Origin: Devosia faecipullorum
GTDB taxonomy: Bacteria > Pseudomonadota > Alphaproteobacteria > Rhizobiales > Devosiaceae
Direction of reading: 5' to 3'
DNA: 64,000 bases
NCBI RefSeq assembly: GCF_015158295.1
Contig: NZ_JACDXV010000001.1
Coordinates: forward strand, 124,001 to 188,000
The notes under the pieces were generated by a model, which worked only from the letters and a program-made list of their open reading frames with translations, searched no databases and was not told where the DNA came from. The translations under genes and the position numbers were made by a program. Shown piece by piece: positions 10,484-19,800 of this stretch (position 1 is the first letter of the stretch; the number at the start of each line of letters is the position of its first letter).

Positions 10484-12157
10484 ATGGCTAAGAACCAAAG
10501 GGACGAATTTGTCTTCGTGCCGCTCGGCGGCGTCGGTGAAATCGGCATGAACATGGCCGCCTATGGCTTCGGTCCGGAACGCAAGCGCAAATGGATCGTC
10601 GTCGATTGCGGCGTGAGCTTCGGCGGGCCGGATCTGCCGGGTATCGAGCTTGTCATGGCCAATCCCGAATTCCTGGAAGAAAATGCCGACGACGTTCTGG
10701 CGCTGATCCTCACCCATAGCCACGAAGACCATTACGGCGCCGTGCTCGACCTCTGGCCGGTCTTTGACCAGCCGGTCTATGCGACTCCGTTCACTGCCGC
10801 GATGCTGGCGGCCAAGCGGGCAGGGGATGGCATCGTCGAAAATGTCGATATCACCATCATGCAGCCGGGCAAGCCGTTCACGGTGGGCCCTTTCACCATC
10901 GAGCCCATCAACGTTGCGCATTCGATCCCCGAATCAAACGCATTGCTGATCACCACGCCGGTTGGCCGGGCGCTGCACACCGGCGACTGGAAGCTCGATC
11001 CGACCCCGACGATGGGCGCGCCGACCGATTTTGCACGGCTCGAAGCCATTGGCGGCGAGAGCGACTTGCCGCTGGCGCTGATCTGCGATTCCACCAATTC
11101 GATGAAAGACGGCGAAAGCCCGAGCGAGCAGGAAGTTGGAGATAATCTCGCCAAGCTGATTGCTGAAGCGCCAAATCGCGTTGCGATCACGACCTTTGCC
11201 TCCAATGTCGGTCGTGTGGTCTCCATCGTTCGTGCTGCTCACAAGGCCGGCCGCGAAGTGGTCATGTCCGGGCGTTCGCTGCACCGGATCATGGGCATTG
11301 CCAAGGAATTGGGCATGCTCGAAGGGCTGCCGACGCTGCATGACCAAGACATGTACAAGTCCATCGCCCGCAACAAATGCGTGCTGATCTGCACCGGCAG
11401 CCAGGGCGAAGCGCGTGCTGCTATTGCACGCATTGCCCGGGGCGATCACCCAGTGATCGATCTCGCGGCGGGCGACCGCATGATTTTCTCGTCATGGGCC
11501 ATTCCGGGCAACGAGCGGGAAGTGCAGAACATCCATAACCTGTTGATCGACAAAGGCGTCGAGGTCATCAATGCCGGCGATGCCCTGGTTCACGTCACCG
11601 GGCATCCGCGCCGGGGAGAGTTGCGGAAGCTCTATTCCTGGGTGAAGCCGCAGGTTCTTGTGCCGGTGCATGGCGAGGCGGCGCATCTCGACGCTCATGC
11701 CAAGCTGGGGCGCGAGGCCGGCATTCCCCAGGTGCGTGAAGTGCGCAATGGCGACCTGGTTCGGCTCTTTCCGGAATCAATGACCTTTCCCGGCGAGGTG
11801 CGTACCGGCGAGCTTTATCTCGATGGTCTTGTGCTCTGCACGCCTGAAGAAAGTGGCGTCAAAGGCAGGCGGCGTCTTTCGTTTGGCGGCATGATCATTG
11901 TTAGCCTTGCGGTCAATTCCAGCGGCTATGTTGTATCCGGTCCTGAAATGGTGGTTGAAGGATTGCCCGAGACCGACGAGGAATCGGTGGCGGACCTGGT
12001 GGAAGACACCATTGCCGGCGTCATCAAGTCGATGCCACCGAAACGCCGTTCGGATAGTGAAGTGCTGAATTCGGCGCTGTTCAAAGCCATCCGCAACGAG
12101 GTCAATGCTTTCTGGGGCCGCAAGCCCAATGTCAGCGTCTTCGTTCATCGGGTTTGA
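10484..12157 (+). CDS. rnj: Ribonuclease J (metallo-beta-lactamase family)
   Basis: Endo- and 5'-3' exoribonuclease for rRNA maturation and mRNA decay. The 557-residue product has the metallo-beta-lactamase metal site HSHEDH at residues 78-83 and the further metal ligands in HSIPESNALLI and HTGDWKLD. The beta-CASP domain contains ITTFASNVGRV and CTGSQGEARAA, and the late histidine lies in VPVHGEAAHL. The 71 bases after birA contain GAAAGAAAA-rich sequence before the ATG. The nuo-birA-rnj order is well known in alphaproteobacteria. Confidence 0.96.
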   Translation: MAKNQRDEFVFVPLGGVGEIGMNMAAYGFGPERKRKWIVVDCGVSFGGPDLPGIELVMANPEFLEENADDVLALILTHSHEDHYGAVLDLWPVFDQPVYATPFTAAMLAAKRAGDGIVENVDITIMQPGKPFTVGPFTIEPINVAHSIPESNALLITTPVGRALHTGDWKLDPTPTMGAPTDFARLEAIGGESDLPLALICDSTNSMKDGESPSEQEVGDNLAKLIAEAPNRVAITTFASNVGRVVSIVRAAHKAGREVVMSGRSLHRIMGIAKELGMLEGLPTLHDQDMYKSIARNKCVLICTGSQGEARAAIARIARGDHPVIDLAAGDRMIFSSWAIPGNEREVQNIHNLLIDKGVEVINAGDALVHVTGHPRRGELRKLYSWVKPQVLVPVHGEAAHLDAHAKLGREAGIPQVREVRNGDLVRLFPESMTFPGEVRTGELYLDGLVLCTPEESGVKGRRRLSFGGMIIVSLAVNSSGYVVSGPEMVVEGLPETDEESVADLVEDTIAGVIKSMPPKRRSDSEVLNSALFKAIRNEVNAFWGRKPNVSVFVHRV

Positions 12158-12184
12158 TCGGGACAGATTTGGCCGTCGCCCATC

Positions 12185-12218
12185 GCCCCTCGCTCCGGCT
12201 TGATCCGGAATGAGGGGC
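12185..12218. repeat. Hairpin downstream of rnj, likely dispersed intergenic repeat
   Basis: Nested inverted repeat: outer arms GCCCCTC (12185-12191) and GAGGGGC (12212-12218), inner arms TCCGG (12194-12198) and CCGGA (12205-12209). The core CTCCGGCTTGATCCGGAAT resembles the CCGGCTTGATCCGG intergenic repeats common in alphaproteobacteria. No T-run follows, so it may act only as an mRNA 3'-end stabiliser for rnj. Confidence 0.5.
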
Positions 12219-12289
12219 AGGGCGAGGCACCTTAACCCGCGACACGTTGGCGACTTTCTTTCCGTCTCCAGTCCAGGCTAGATAGACCA

Positions 12290-12541
12290 ATGCAGATCGG
12301 CTCCCTCATCGCTGTCTATTTCATAGTCTGGTGGCTCACCTTCGTCATGGTGTTGCCCATCGGCAGTCAAAGCCACCACGAAACGGGCACGCAGGTCGTC
12401 GCCGGTTCCGATCCCGGCGCGCCGGTCAAGCCGAGGCTGATATTCAAGGCCCTCCTGGCCACCGGGCTAGCTGCGGTGTTTACAGCCTTGGTGCTGTGGG
12501 GCTTGTCGAATGAAACGCTGCACCACTACTGGAACCGCTGA
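12290..12541 (+). CDS. DUF1467 family membrane protein
   Basis: Small 83-residue membrane protein of unknown function that matches the DUF1467 family from memory. Two hydrophobic segments are visible: residues about 5-24 (LIAVYFIVWWLTFVMVLP) and about 55-75. Between them lies a polar loop containing the family-typical IGSQSHHETG and PGAPVKPRL. In alphaproteobacteria this gene is repeatedly found just upstream of proS, as here. No enzymatic motif is seen. Confidence 0.85.
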   Translation: MQIGSLIAVYFIVWWLTFVMVLPIGSQSHHETGTQVVAGSDPGAPVKPRLIFKALLATGLAAVFTALVLWGLSNETLHHYWNR

Positions 12542-12751
12542 GCAAGCGCGGCTGACTGCCTCAGCCGGCTTCTTGCACTTGCATGTCTTCAGGTCATGAC
12601 AAGCGCGGTTTTCCGGTCGTCGTCTTGATGGCGTAAATTGCCAAATCCTTCTTCACGGCTGTTTCCCAACCTCACAAAACAAGGCGAAGCGGCAGGCGCA
12701 TCATGCTTGTCTAAAGGTTTTGGACTTGGCCATATTTCTTTGTTCTAAAAC

Positions 12752-12777
12752 AAAAAAGCGGGGCACAGGGCCCCGCT
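12752..12777 (-). terminator. Rho-independent terminator reading leftward
   Basis: A perfect 8-bp stem (AGCGGGGC 12757-12764, GCCCCGCT 12770-12777) with a 5-base loop lies next to six A residues (12752-12757) on the plus strand. On the minus strand this is a GC-rich hairpin followed by a U-tract. No annotated minus-strand gene lies immediately upstream, so it implies an unannotated leftward transcript. Confidence 0.75.
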
Positions 12778-12960
12778 AAAATGAGTTTATTCGACAATAC
12801 GTTGGTCTTAGGCGCGCTTTGAAGCGGCTGCCAACGCTCCTCCCTTGACGTTGTCGACGTCCGGCGGTTTGGGCCGCCTTTGTTTTATTGCGCTGGACCC
12901 TAACAACACTTTTGGGGTCTGCCAAGTAGATTCTGCATAGCTTGCATGCTTGAATCGAAT
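12778..12960 (-). ncRNA. Candidate small RNA or tiny gene ending at the 12752-12777 terminator
   Basis: Part of the 486-base gap between DUF1467 and proS. Read on the minus strand it holds several local hairpins: ACCC/GGGT around 12899-12920, GGCGG/CCGCC around 12863-12878 and GACGT/ACGTC around 12846-12861. It ends in a strong terminator. A 33-residue frame from a GTG at 12909 to a stop at 12808, ending KGGALAAASKRA, is possible but has no ribosome-binding site. I do not recognise it as tmRNA, 6S or SRP RNA. The rest of the gap (12542-12751, 12961-13027) shows nothing convincing except the proS leader. Confidence 0.3.
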
Positions 12961-13027
12961 GGGCCTTTAGGCTTTGAGTGGGCAACAACAATCCCTACGA
13001 GTCGAAGCACCAGTTTTCGGAGTTATC

Positions 13028-14377
13028 ATGCGTCTTTCCCGATATTTTCTGCCGGTGCTGCGCGACGTTCCCAAGGAAGCGGAGATCGTTTCGCACCGGT
13101 TGATGCTGCGTGCCGGCATGATCCGCCAGCAGGCGTCCGGCCTCTATTCCTGGCTTCCCCTGGGCTACAAAGTCCTGATGAAAGTGCAGAAGATCATCGA
13201 GGAGGAGCAGAACCGCTCCGGCGCGGTTGAACTGCTCATGCCCACCATTCAGTCGGCCGATCTCTGGCGCGAATCCGGGCGCTACGATGCCTATGGCAAG
13301 GAAATGCTGCGCATCGAGGATCGGCACGAGCGGGAATTTCTCTATGGCCCGACCAATGAGGAGATGATCACCGACATCTTCAGGTCTTATGTTAAGTCTT
13401 ACAAAGACCTGCCTCTCAACCTCTACCACATTCAATGGAAGTTCCGCGACGAAGTGCGCCCGCGCTTCGGCACCATGCGCAGCCGCGAATTCCTGATGAA
13501 GGACGCCTATTCGTTCGATCTCGACAAGGACCGCGCTGTCGCCGCCTATGAGCGCATGTTCGTCGCCTATCTGCGTACCTATGCGCGCATGGGACTGACG
13601 GCCATACCGATGCGCGCCGATACTGGCCCCATCGGCGGCGACCTCAGCCACGAATGGATCATCCTGGCGGAAACCGGGGAGAGCCAGGTTTTCTGCCACC
13701 GTGATCTGCTCGACAAGCCCATCCCTCCCAAGGATGTGGACTTCCGCGGCGACCTGAAGCCGATCTTCAACGATTGGACTTCGCTCTACGCTGCCACCGA
13801 GGAAATGGTCGATAAGGCCGAATACGAAGCCGCCGTGCCCGAGGACAAGCGCGTCTCCGCGCGCGGGATCGAGGTTGGACACATCTTCTATTTCGGGACC
13901 AAATATTCCGAACCGATGAAGGCTAGCGTCACCGGCGCCGACGGCAAGGAGACCATTGTTCATATGGGATCTTATGGCATCGGCCTTACCCGCGTCGTCC
14001 CCGCCATCATCGAAGCCAGCCATGACGAGAACGGCATAGTCTGGCCGGTTTCCGTCGCGCCCTTTGAGGCCGTGCTGATCAATCTCAAGGCTGGCGATGC
14101 CGATACTGACGCGGCCTGTGATGCTCTCTATGCGGAACTTTCCGCCGCCGGCCTGGACATGCTCTATGATGACCGTGACCAGCCCGCTGGCAGCAAGTTT
14201 GCCACTGCCGATCTTGTCGGAATCCCCTATCAGCTGATTTTGGGGCCGCGCGGCCTTAAAAACGGCGAAGTCGAAATCAAGCATCGCAAGACCGGCGAGC
14301 GCGAGACTCTGCCGCTTGCCGGGGCGGTCGAGCGCCTGAAAAGCCTGATCGAACCGCAACGGATGACCGACATTTGA
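13028..14377 (+). CDS. proS: Proline--tRNA ligase, short alphaproteobacterial type
   Basis: Class II aminoacyl-tRNA synthetase that charges tRNA-Pro. The chosen ATG gives [19 protein letters not shown], the usual start for this type; an upstream in-frame TTG adds 18 residues with no family resemblance. The product has 449 residues and lacks the editing/insertion domain of E. coli ProS, as is typical for alphaproteobacteria. Motif 2 ([19 protein letters not shown]) lies near residues 138-156, motif 3 is [15 protein letters not shown], and an anticodon-binding domain follows. The stop overlaps a possible TTG start of lolC. Confidence 0.96.
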   Translation: MRLSRYFLPVLRDVPKEAEIVSHRLMLRAGMIRQQASGLYSWLPLGYKVLMKVQKIIEEEQNRSGAVELLMPTIQSADLWRESGRYDAYGKEMLRIEDRHEREFLYGPTNEEMITDIFRSYVKSYKDLPLNLYHIQWKFRDEVRPRFGTMRSREFLMKDAYSFDLDKDRAVAAYERMFVAYLRTYARMGLTAIPMRADTGPIGGDLSHEWIILAETGESQVFCHRDLLDKPIPPKDVDFRGDLKPIFNDWTSLYAATEEMVDKAEYEAAVPEDKRVSARGIEVGHIFYFGTKYSEPMKASVTGADGKETIVHMGSYGIGLTRVVPAIIEASHDENGIVWPVSVAPFEAVLINLKAGDADTDAACDALYAELSAAGLDMLYDDRDQPAGSKFATADLVGIPYQLILGPRGLKNGEVEIKHRKTGERETLPLAGAVERLKSLIEPQRMTDI

Positions 14378-14385
14378 CCTCCACC

Positions 14386-15744
14386 ATGCAAGAGTCGCCG
14401 GCGAACCGGACACGTCCCTTTGCCCGGTTCGAATGGATGATTGCCGGGCGCTATCTGCGCGCGCGCCGCAAGGAAGCCTTCATTTCGGTCATTGCCAGCC
14501 TCACCATGGTCGGCGTGGCCATCGGCGTGGCGACGCTGATCGTCGTCATGTCGGTGATGAACGGATTTCGCGGGGAATTGCTGGACAAGATTCTTGGCCT
14601 TAATGGCCACTTCACCGCCTATCCCATTGAGAGTGAGTTCACCGACTACAAGGAGACGATTGCGGCGCTCGAACAGGTCGATGGGGTGTCTTATGCGGTC
14701 TATTTCGTAGAGGGCCAGGTCTTGGCCTCAGGACGGGGCAGTTCGACCGGCGTCACCGTGCGCGGCATGGATGAGGAAAATCTCAAGAAGCTGGCATTGC
14801 TCTACGACAGTGCCGAACAGGGCGGTTTTGATCAATGGGACAATAGCCGGGGCGTCGCCATCGGCTATCGCCTGGCGCAGACGCTGGGCGTCGGCCTTGG
14901 CGACCAGGTGCAGATCATCAATCCCGAAGGCACGATGACCCCCTTCGGCTCGACCCCGCAAATCCGCTCCTATCCGGTCAATGTCATTTTCAATCTTGGC
15001 ATGGTCGAGTTCGATTCCTTCTTCATGTACATGCCGCTCGAACCGGCACAGGACTTTTTCAAGCTGGTCGATGAAGTGTTGCGGCCCGGAATGGGGCCGC
15101 TTGACCCACTGGCCAGTGACGAAGAAATCGACGCTGCCTATGAACGAATTCCGCGCGCCTCCGCGGCTGAAATCTTCATCAAGGATCCAGATGCGGTGAG
15201 CGCCATGCGCCAGCGCCTGCAATCTGCGCCCGGCATTCGCCCGATGATCCTCACCTCCTGGCAGGAGCGCAACCAGACTTTCTTCTCCGCCCTGCAGGTG
15301 GAGCGCGTGGTCATGTTCACCATCCTGTCGATGATTATACTGGTGGCGGCATTCAACATCATCGCCAGCCTTATCATGCTTGTGAAAGACAAGAGCGCCG
15401 ACATTGCCGTGTTGCGCACCATGGGCGCGACGCGAGGATCGATCATGCGCATTTTCTCGATCACCGGGACTGCCATTGGCTTTATCGGAACCTTGCTCGG
15501 CTTCGTGCTCGGCCTGGTTGTCGCTTCCAATGCCGAGGCGATCCGCGCCTCGATTTCCGATTTTTTGGGCGTGACCTTATTCCCGCCGGAAGTGTTCTTT
15601 CTCTCGTCACTGCCCAGCCGCGTCGACCCCGTCGAGGTGACCGTGGTGGTCTGCATGGCCCTCGGGCTTTCCTTCCTGGCCACACTTTATCCGGCTTGGC
15701 GTGCCGCCCAATATGATCCGGTGGAGGCCCTGCGCTATGAGTAA
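14386..15744 (+). CDS. lolC: Lipoprotein-releasing ABC transporter permease LolC/LolE
   Basis: Inner-membrane permease that, with LolD, extracts outer-membrane lipoproteins and hands them to LolA. It has an N-terminal helix after [23 protein letters not shown], a large periplasmic MacB-PCD domain, and three C-terminal helices (FtsX domain) with [16 protein letters not shown]. The ATG at 14386 gives 452 residues; a TTG at 14374 overlapping the proS stop would add four. Only one permease gene is present, as in other alphaproteobacteria, so it probably forms a homodimer. Its last codons overlap lolD. Confidence 0.93.
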   Translation: MQESPANRTRPFARFEWMIAGRYLRARRKEAFISVIASLTMVGVAIGVATLIVVMSVMNGFRGELLDKILGLNGHFTAYPIESEFTDYKETIAALEQVDGVSYAVYFVEGQVLASGRGSSTGVTVRGMDEENLKKLALLYDSAEQGGFDQWDNSRGVAIGYRLAQTLGVGLGDQVQIINPEGTMTPFGSTPQIRSYPVNVIFNLGMVEFDSFFMYMPLEPAQDFFKLVDEVLRPGMGPLDPLASDEEIDAAYERIPRASAAEIFIKDPDAVSAMRQRLQSAPGIRPMILTSWQERNQTFFSALQVERVVMFTILSMIILVAAFNIIASLIMLVKDKSADIAVLRTMGATRGSIMRIFSITGTAIGFIGTLLGFVLGLVVASNAEAIRASISDFLGVTLFPPEVFFLSSLPSRVDPVEVTVVVCMALGLSFLATLYPAWRAAQYDPVEALRYE

Positions 15745-16423
15745 GCCGCATCTACGCCTTGCCGGCGTCCACCGTCACTACGGCGAAGGCGAGCGCATGG
15801 TGCGCGTGCTGGAGGCCGCCGATCTGGTTGTCGAAAGCGGCGAAATGGTCGCGCTCGTTGCCCCCTCGGGTGCCGGAAAATCCACTTTGCTGCATCTCTG
15901 TGGCCTGCTGGAATCCCCACAGGCGGGAGAGATCGAGATTGTCGGCCAGCCCACCAGCAAGCTCAATGATCGGGGCCGCACGCAATTGCGCCGCTCGACC
16001 GTGGGCTATGTCTATCAGTTCCATCACCTCCTTCCCGAATTCACCGCACTGGAAAATGTGGTCATGCCGCAATTGATCGCCAGCAAGGATCAGAAGGCGG
16101 CCGAGAGCAGGGCAATGCAATTGCTCGATCTGCTCGGGGTGGCGCCGCGCGCCACCCACAGACCGGCGGAACTTTCCGGCGGCGAACAGCAACGCATTGC
16201 CATCGCGCGCGCTGCCGCCAACCATCCGCGCGTCGTGCTTGCCGACGAGCCGACTGGCAATCTGGACCCCGAGACCAGTGATCGAGTTTTTGAGGCGCTG
16301 AAGAGCCTGATCCGCAACGAAGGCGCTGCGGCCCTGATCGCCACTCACAATTACGACCTGGCGCGGCGAGCCGACCGGATTGTGACCATCAAGAATGGCC
16401 TTGTGATCCCGCACAGCCTGTAA
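15737..16423 (+). CDS. lolD: Lipoprotein-releasing system ATP-binding protein
   Basis: ABC ATPase partner of LolC, 228 residues. The Walker A is APSGAGKST (residues 42-50), the Q-loop lies in [10 protein letters not shown], the signature is LSGGEQQR and the Walker B is [12 protein letters not shown], followed by the H-loop in IATHNYDLA. The ATG at 15737 overlaps the lolC stop by 8 bases and was chosen over a longer frame because it gives the standard N-terminus [15 protein letters not shown]. Co-expression with lolC is clear from the overlap. Confidence 0.96.
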   Translation: MSKPHLRLAGVHRHYGEGERMVRVLEAADLVVESGEMVALVAPSGAGKSTLLHLCGLLESPQAGEIEIVGQPTSKLNDRGRTQLRRSTVGYVYQFHHLLPEFTALENVVMPQLIASKDQKAAESRAMQLLDLLGVAPRATHRPAELSGGEQQRIAIARAAANHPRVVLADEPTGNLDPETSDRVFEALKSLIRNEGAAALIATHNYDLARRADRIVTIKNGLVIPHSL

Positions 16424-16454
16424 TCCGGTCCCACCAAGGACCGACCTGTCCGGC

Positions 16455-16495
16455 ACGCCGGTTCTGCTCAGTCGCGGGACCGGCGTTGCGCTTTT
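16455..16495 (+). terminator. Probable terminator of proS-lolCD
   Basis: Inverted repeat ACGCCGGT (16455-16462) and ACCGGCGT (16479-16486) with a 16-base loop, followed within eight bases by CTTTT. The loop is long and the T-run short, so strength is uncertain. The rest of the 16424-16640 gap shows no gene. Confidence 0.5.
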
Positions 16496-16641
16496 GTGGC
16501 GGCAAAACTCTTTCCAAAAAGCTCTGCGTCGCCGGCTGCTTTCAGCGGCGGAATGCGCCCGAATTCGGCCACGCGCCAGATCAGTCCTAACGATTTCCTA
16601 ACCAGTTGGCGCCTGTGCCCGGTTTCACCGGTGTTCCTGTC

Positions 16642-16673
16642 TAGACGTGAACAAAAATCGAACATATAAGAAC
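16642..16673 (+). promoter_or_regulatory. SOS promoter with LexA box
   Basis: GAAC-AAAAATC-GAAC at 16649-16663 fits the alphaproteobacterial LexA operator GAAC-N7-GAAC exactly. A third GAAC follows at 16670-16673, with six bases between. The box lies in the 17-base spacer between a -35-like TAGACG (16642-16647) and a -10-like TATAAG (16665-16670), the position expected for LexA repression. The same operator type occurs twice before lexA in this window. It reads toward the 32-residue gene at 16698. Confidence 0.85.
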
Positions 16674-16697
16674 ATTACAGAAACACAGGAGATAGAG

Positions 16698-16796
16698 ATG
16701 CTCGATTTCGTCAAGGACTTCGCCGCTTTCGTGACCTTGGGTGTCTTCACCATCGGTTCGCTGACCTGGATGGACATAATTACCAAGCTGGTGTGA
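16698..16796 (+). CDS. SOS-regulated 32-residue single-pass membrane peptide
   Basis: ATG at 16698 with AGGAG six bases upstream (16687-16691) opens a 32-codon frame ending in TGA. The product starts MLDFVKDFAAFV and ends ITKLV. About 20 central residues are uncharged and hydrophobic, ended by a WMD triplet, so one inner-membrane helix is expected. It follows a LexA-box promoter with a leader of only about 20 bases. Size, topology and control resemble SidA, the 29-residue SOS-induced FtsW-binding division inhibitor of Caulobacter. The analogy is inferred from architecture, not from a sequence match. It could alternatively be a leader peptide for dnaE, 73 bases downstream. Confidence 0.75.
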   Translation: MLDFVKDFAAFVTLGVFTIGSLTWMDIITKLV

Positions 16797-16814
16797 TCGC
16801 CTGTGGATTGAGCG

Positions 16815-16851
16815 CTCTGTGGTTTGACCTGGCCAGGCCCTTGCCACAGAG
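16815..16851 (+). promoter_or_regulatory. Hairpin in the dnaE leader
   Basis: Perfect 8-bp inverted repeat CTCTGTGG (16815-16822) and CCACAGAG (16844-16851), with the palindrome CTGGCCAG (16829-16836) in its loop. It sits between the small SOS gene and the dnaE ribosome-binding site at 16858-16863. No T-run follows, so it does not look like a terminator. Confidence 0.4.
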
Positions 16852-16869
16852 TCTGCCAAGGAGATGCAT

Positions 16870-19800
16870 ATGCGCGGCCCCGGCTTCATTCACCTTCACG
16901 TTCATTCCGCCTTCTCGCTGTTGGAAGGCGCGCTGCAGCTTGAGACCATTCTCAAGCTCGCCACCGAGGATGCGCAGCCGGCACTCGGAATTGCCGACAC
17001 CAATAATCTGTTCGGCGCTCTCGAATTTTCCGAGAAGGCGACCAAGAAGGGCATCCAGCCGCTGATCGGTGTCGAGCTGGCGGTGGATTTCGCCGCGGCC
17101 GAGGAACGATTGAGCGAGCGCGGCCATATAGCCTGGGCGGGAAAATCCAGTGTCGTGCTGATGGCCCAGTCGGAGCGAGGGTTTTCAAACCTTTCACAAC
17201 TGGTCTCGCGGGCTTATCTCGAGGGCGAGGACGGACTGGCCCGGGCCAGCCTGGGCTGGCTGAGCAGGGAAAGCCTCGACGGAATCATCTGTCTGTCAGG
17301 TGGGCCCGAAGGTGCGATCGATATGGCATTCGCCCATGGCCAGGACGCGAATGCCGTTCGACGGCTCGATCTGCTGACCGATTTTTTCGGCGATCGCTTT
17401 TATATCGAATTGCAACGCCATGGCCGCGCCATGGAAGCCGGGGTCGAACCTCGGCTGATTGACTACGCCTATCGCAAGGGCATTCCCCTGGTGGCGACCA
17501 ATGAGCCTTTCTTCAAGACTGAGAAGGAATTTGAAGCCCACGATGCGCTGCTGGCAATCGCCGGCAGTTCGGTGCTGGCGCAGACCGAACGCCGCAAATT
17601 AAGCGACCAGTATTATTTCAAGACCCGGGCCGAGATGGCGGAATTGTTCTCCGACCTGCCCGAAGCTCTGGAATCGACAGTCGAAATCGCCCGGCGTATT
17701 TCCTATCGCCCGCGCACCAGAGGCCCCATCCTGCCCAAGTTCGCCGCCGGCTCGCATGACAGCGAGGATGAGGTGGTGGCAGCCGAGGCCGAGGCGTTGC
17801 GCCGCATTGCCGTCGATGGCCTCGATGCGCGGCTGAAGATTGTCGGCATCGCGCCGGGCAAGACCGAAGCGGAATATCGCGAGCGGCTCGACTTCGAGCT
17901 GGGCATCATCGAGAAGATGAAGTTTCCCGGCTATTTCCTGATCGTGGCCGATTTCATCCAATGGGCCAAGGCTCACGATATTCCCGTCGGTCCCGGGCGC
18001 GGTTCGGGCGCCGGCTCGCTGGTGGCCTATGCCACCACCATCACCGATCTTGATCCGCTGCGTTACAATCTGCTGTTCGAGCGCTTCCTCAATCCAGAGC
18101 GCGTGTCGATGCCCGACTTCGACATCGACTTCTGCCAGGATCGCCGCGAAGAAGTCATTCGTTACGTGCAGGACAAGTACGGATCGAGCCAGGTCGCGCA
18201 GATCATCACTTTCGGTACGCTTCAGGCTCGCGCCGTGTTGCGCGACGTGGGGCGCGTACTGCAAATGCCCTATGGGCAGGTGGATCGCATCTGCAAGCTC
18301 GTCCCGGCCAACCCCGCCGATCCGTGGTCCATCGAGCGGACCATGAAAGAGGTGCCACAGTTCCGCCAGATGGCGGAGGAAGACGAAACCGTCAGCCAAT
18401 TGGTCGAGATCGGGCAGGCGCTTGAGGGGCTTTACCGTCATGCCTCGACGCACGCTGCCGGTATCGTGATCGGTGACCGGCCCTTGCAGCAATTGCTGCC
18501 GCTTTATCGCGATCCGCGCTCCGACATGCCGGTCACCCAGTATAATCTCAAATGGGTGGAACCGGCGGGTCTGGTCAAGTTCGACTTCCTTGGCCTTAAG
18601 ACCCTGACCACCATTCGCTATGCCGTGGACATGGCGAAGAACCGGGGCGTGGAACTCGATATTGACGCCATCCCCATAGAGGACGCAGCGACATACAAAC
18701 TCTACGCGCGTGGCGATACCTACGGCATTTTCCAGTTTGAAAGCGCCGGCATGCGGCGGGCGCTTATGGAGCTCAAGCCCGACCGTATCGAAGACCTGAT
18801 CGCCATGAACGCGCTCTATCGGCCCGGCCCGATGGACAATATTCCAAGCTTCATCAATCGCAAGCACGGCACCGAGAAGGTGGTCTATCCCCATCCGGCC
18901 TTGTCCGAAGTGCTCGACGAGACCTATGGCATCATCGTCTATCAGGAACAGGTGATGCAAATTGCCCAGCTTCTGTCCGGCTATTCGCTGGGTGAAGCCG
19001 ATATGTTGCGTCGCGCCATGGGCAAGAAGATCAAGGCGGAAATGGACGCGCAGCGCGTTCGTTTCCGCGATGGCTCGGGACCGCAGGGAGTCAGCGAGGC
19101 GCTGGCCGACGAAATTTTCGACCTGCTCGCCAAGTTCGCCAATTATGGCTTCAATAAGAGCCACGCGGCCGCCTATGCCTGGGTCTCCTATCAGACCGCC
19201 TATCTCAAGGAGCATTTCCCCCACGAGTTCTACGCGGCGTCGATGACCCTCGACATGGCGCAGACTGACAAGCTTTCGGATTTCCGCCGGGAAGCGGGCA
19301 AGAAAGGCATCGAGGTGGTGCCGCCCTGCGTCAACCAGTCCGAGGTTGTGTTTTCGGTGAAGCAGGACCGCATCCATTATGGCCTTTCGGCGGTCAAGGG
19401 CGTGGGGCGGGCTATGGCCGAACATATCGTCGAGGTGCGCGGCGATACCCCGTTCAAGGATCTCGGTGATTTTGCCCGCAGAGTCGATCCCCGCGTCCTC
19501 AACAAGCGGACGCTGGAAACGCTGGTCAATGCCGGCGCCTTTGATGGCTTGGCGCCGCGTCGCGAAGTGGCCTTTGCCGCCGTTGAAACCATAATCGGCA
19601 CGGCGCAGGCGCTGACGGCGGATCGTAGCAGCGGTCAGGTATCCATGTTCGACAGCGTGGAGGAGGAGCCGTTCCGCCTGCCGACGAGCGTGCCGGTGTG
19701 GAATTCTACCGAGCGGGCAGATCGGGAACTTTCGGCTATCGGGTTTCATCTTTCGGCCCATCCGCTCGATGCTTATGCGGACCTGTTCGAGAAGGTGCGG

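Noticed and set aside
17599..19761. 720-codon minus-strand frame opposite dnaE
   Set aside because: Shadow of dnaE; no motifs and implausible composition.
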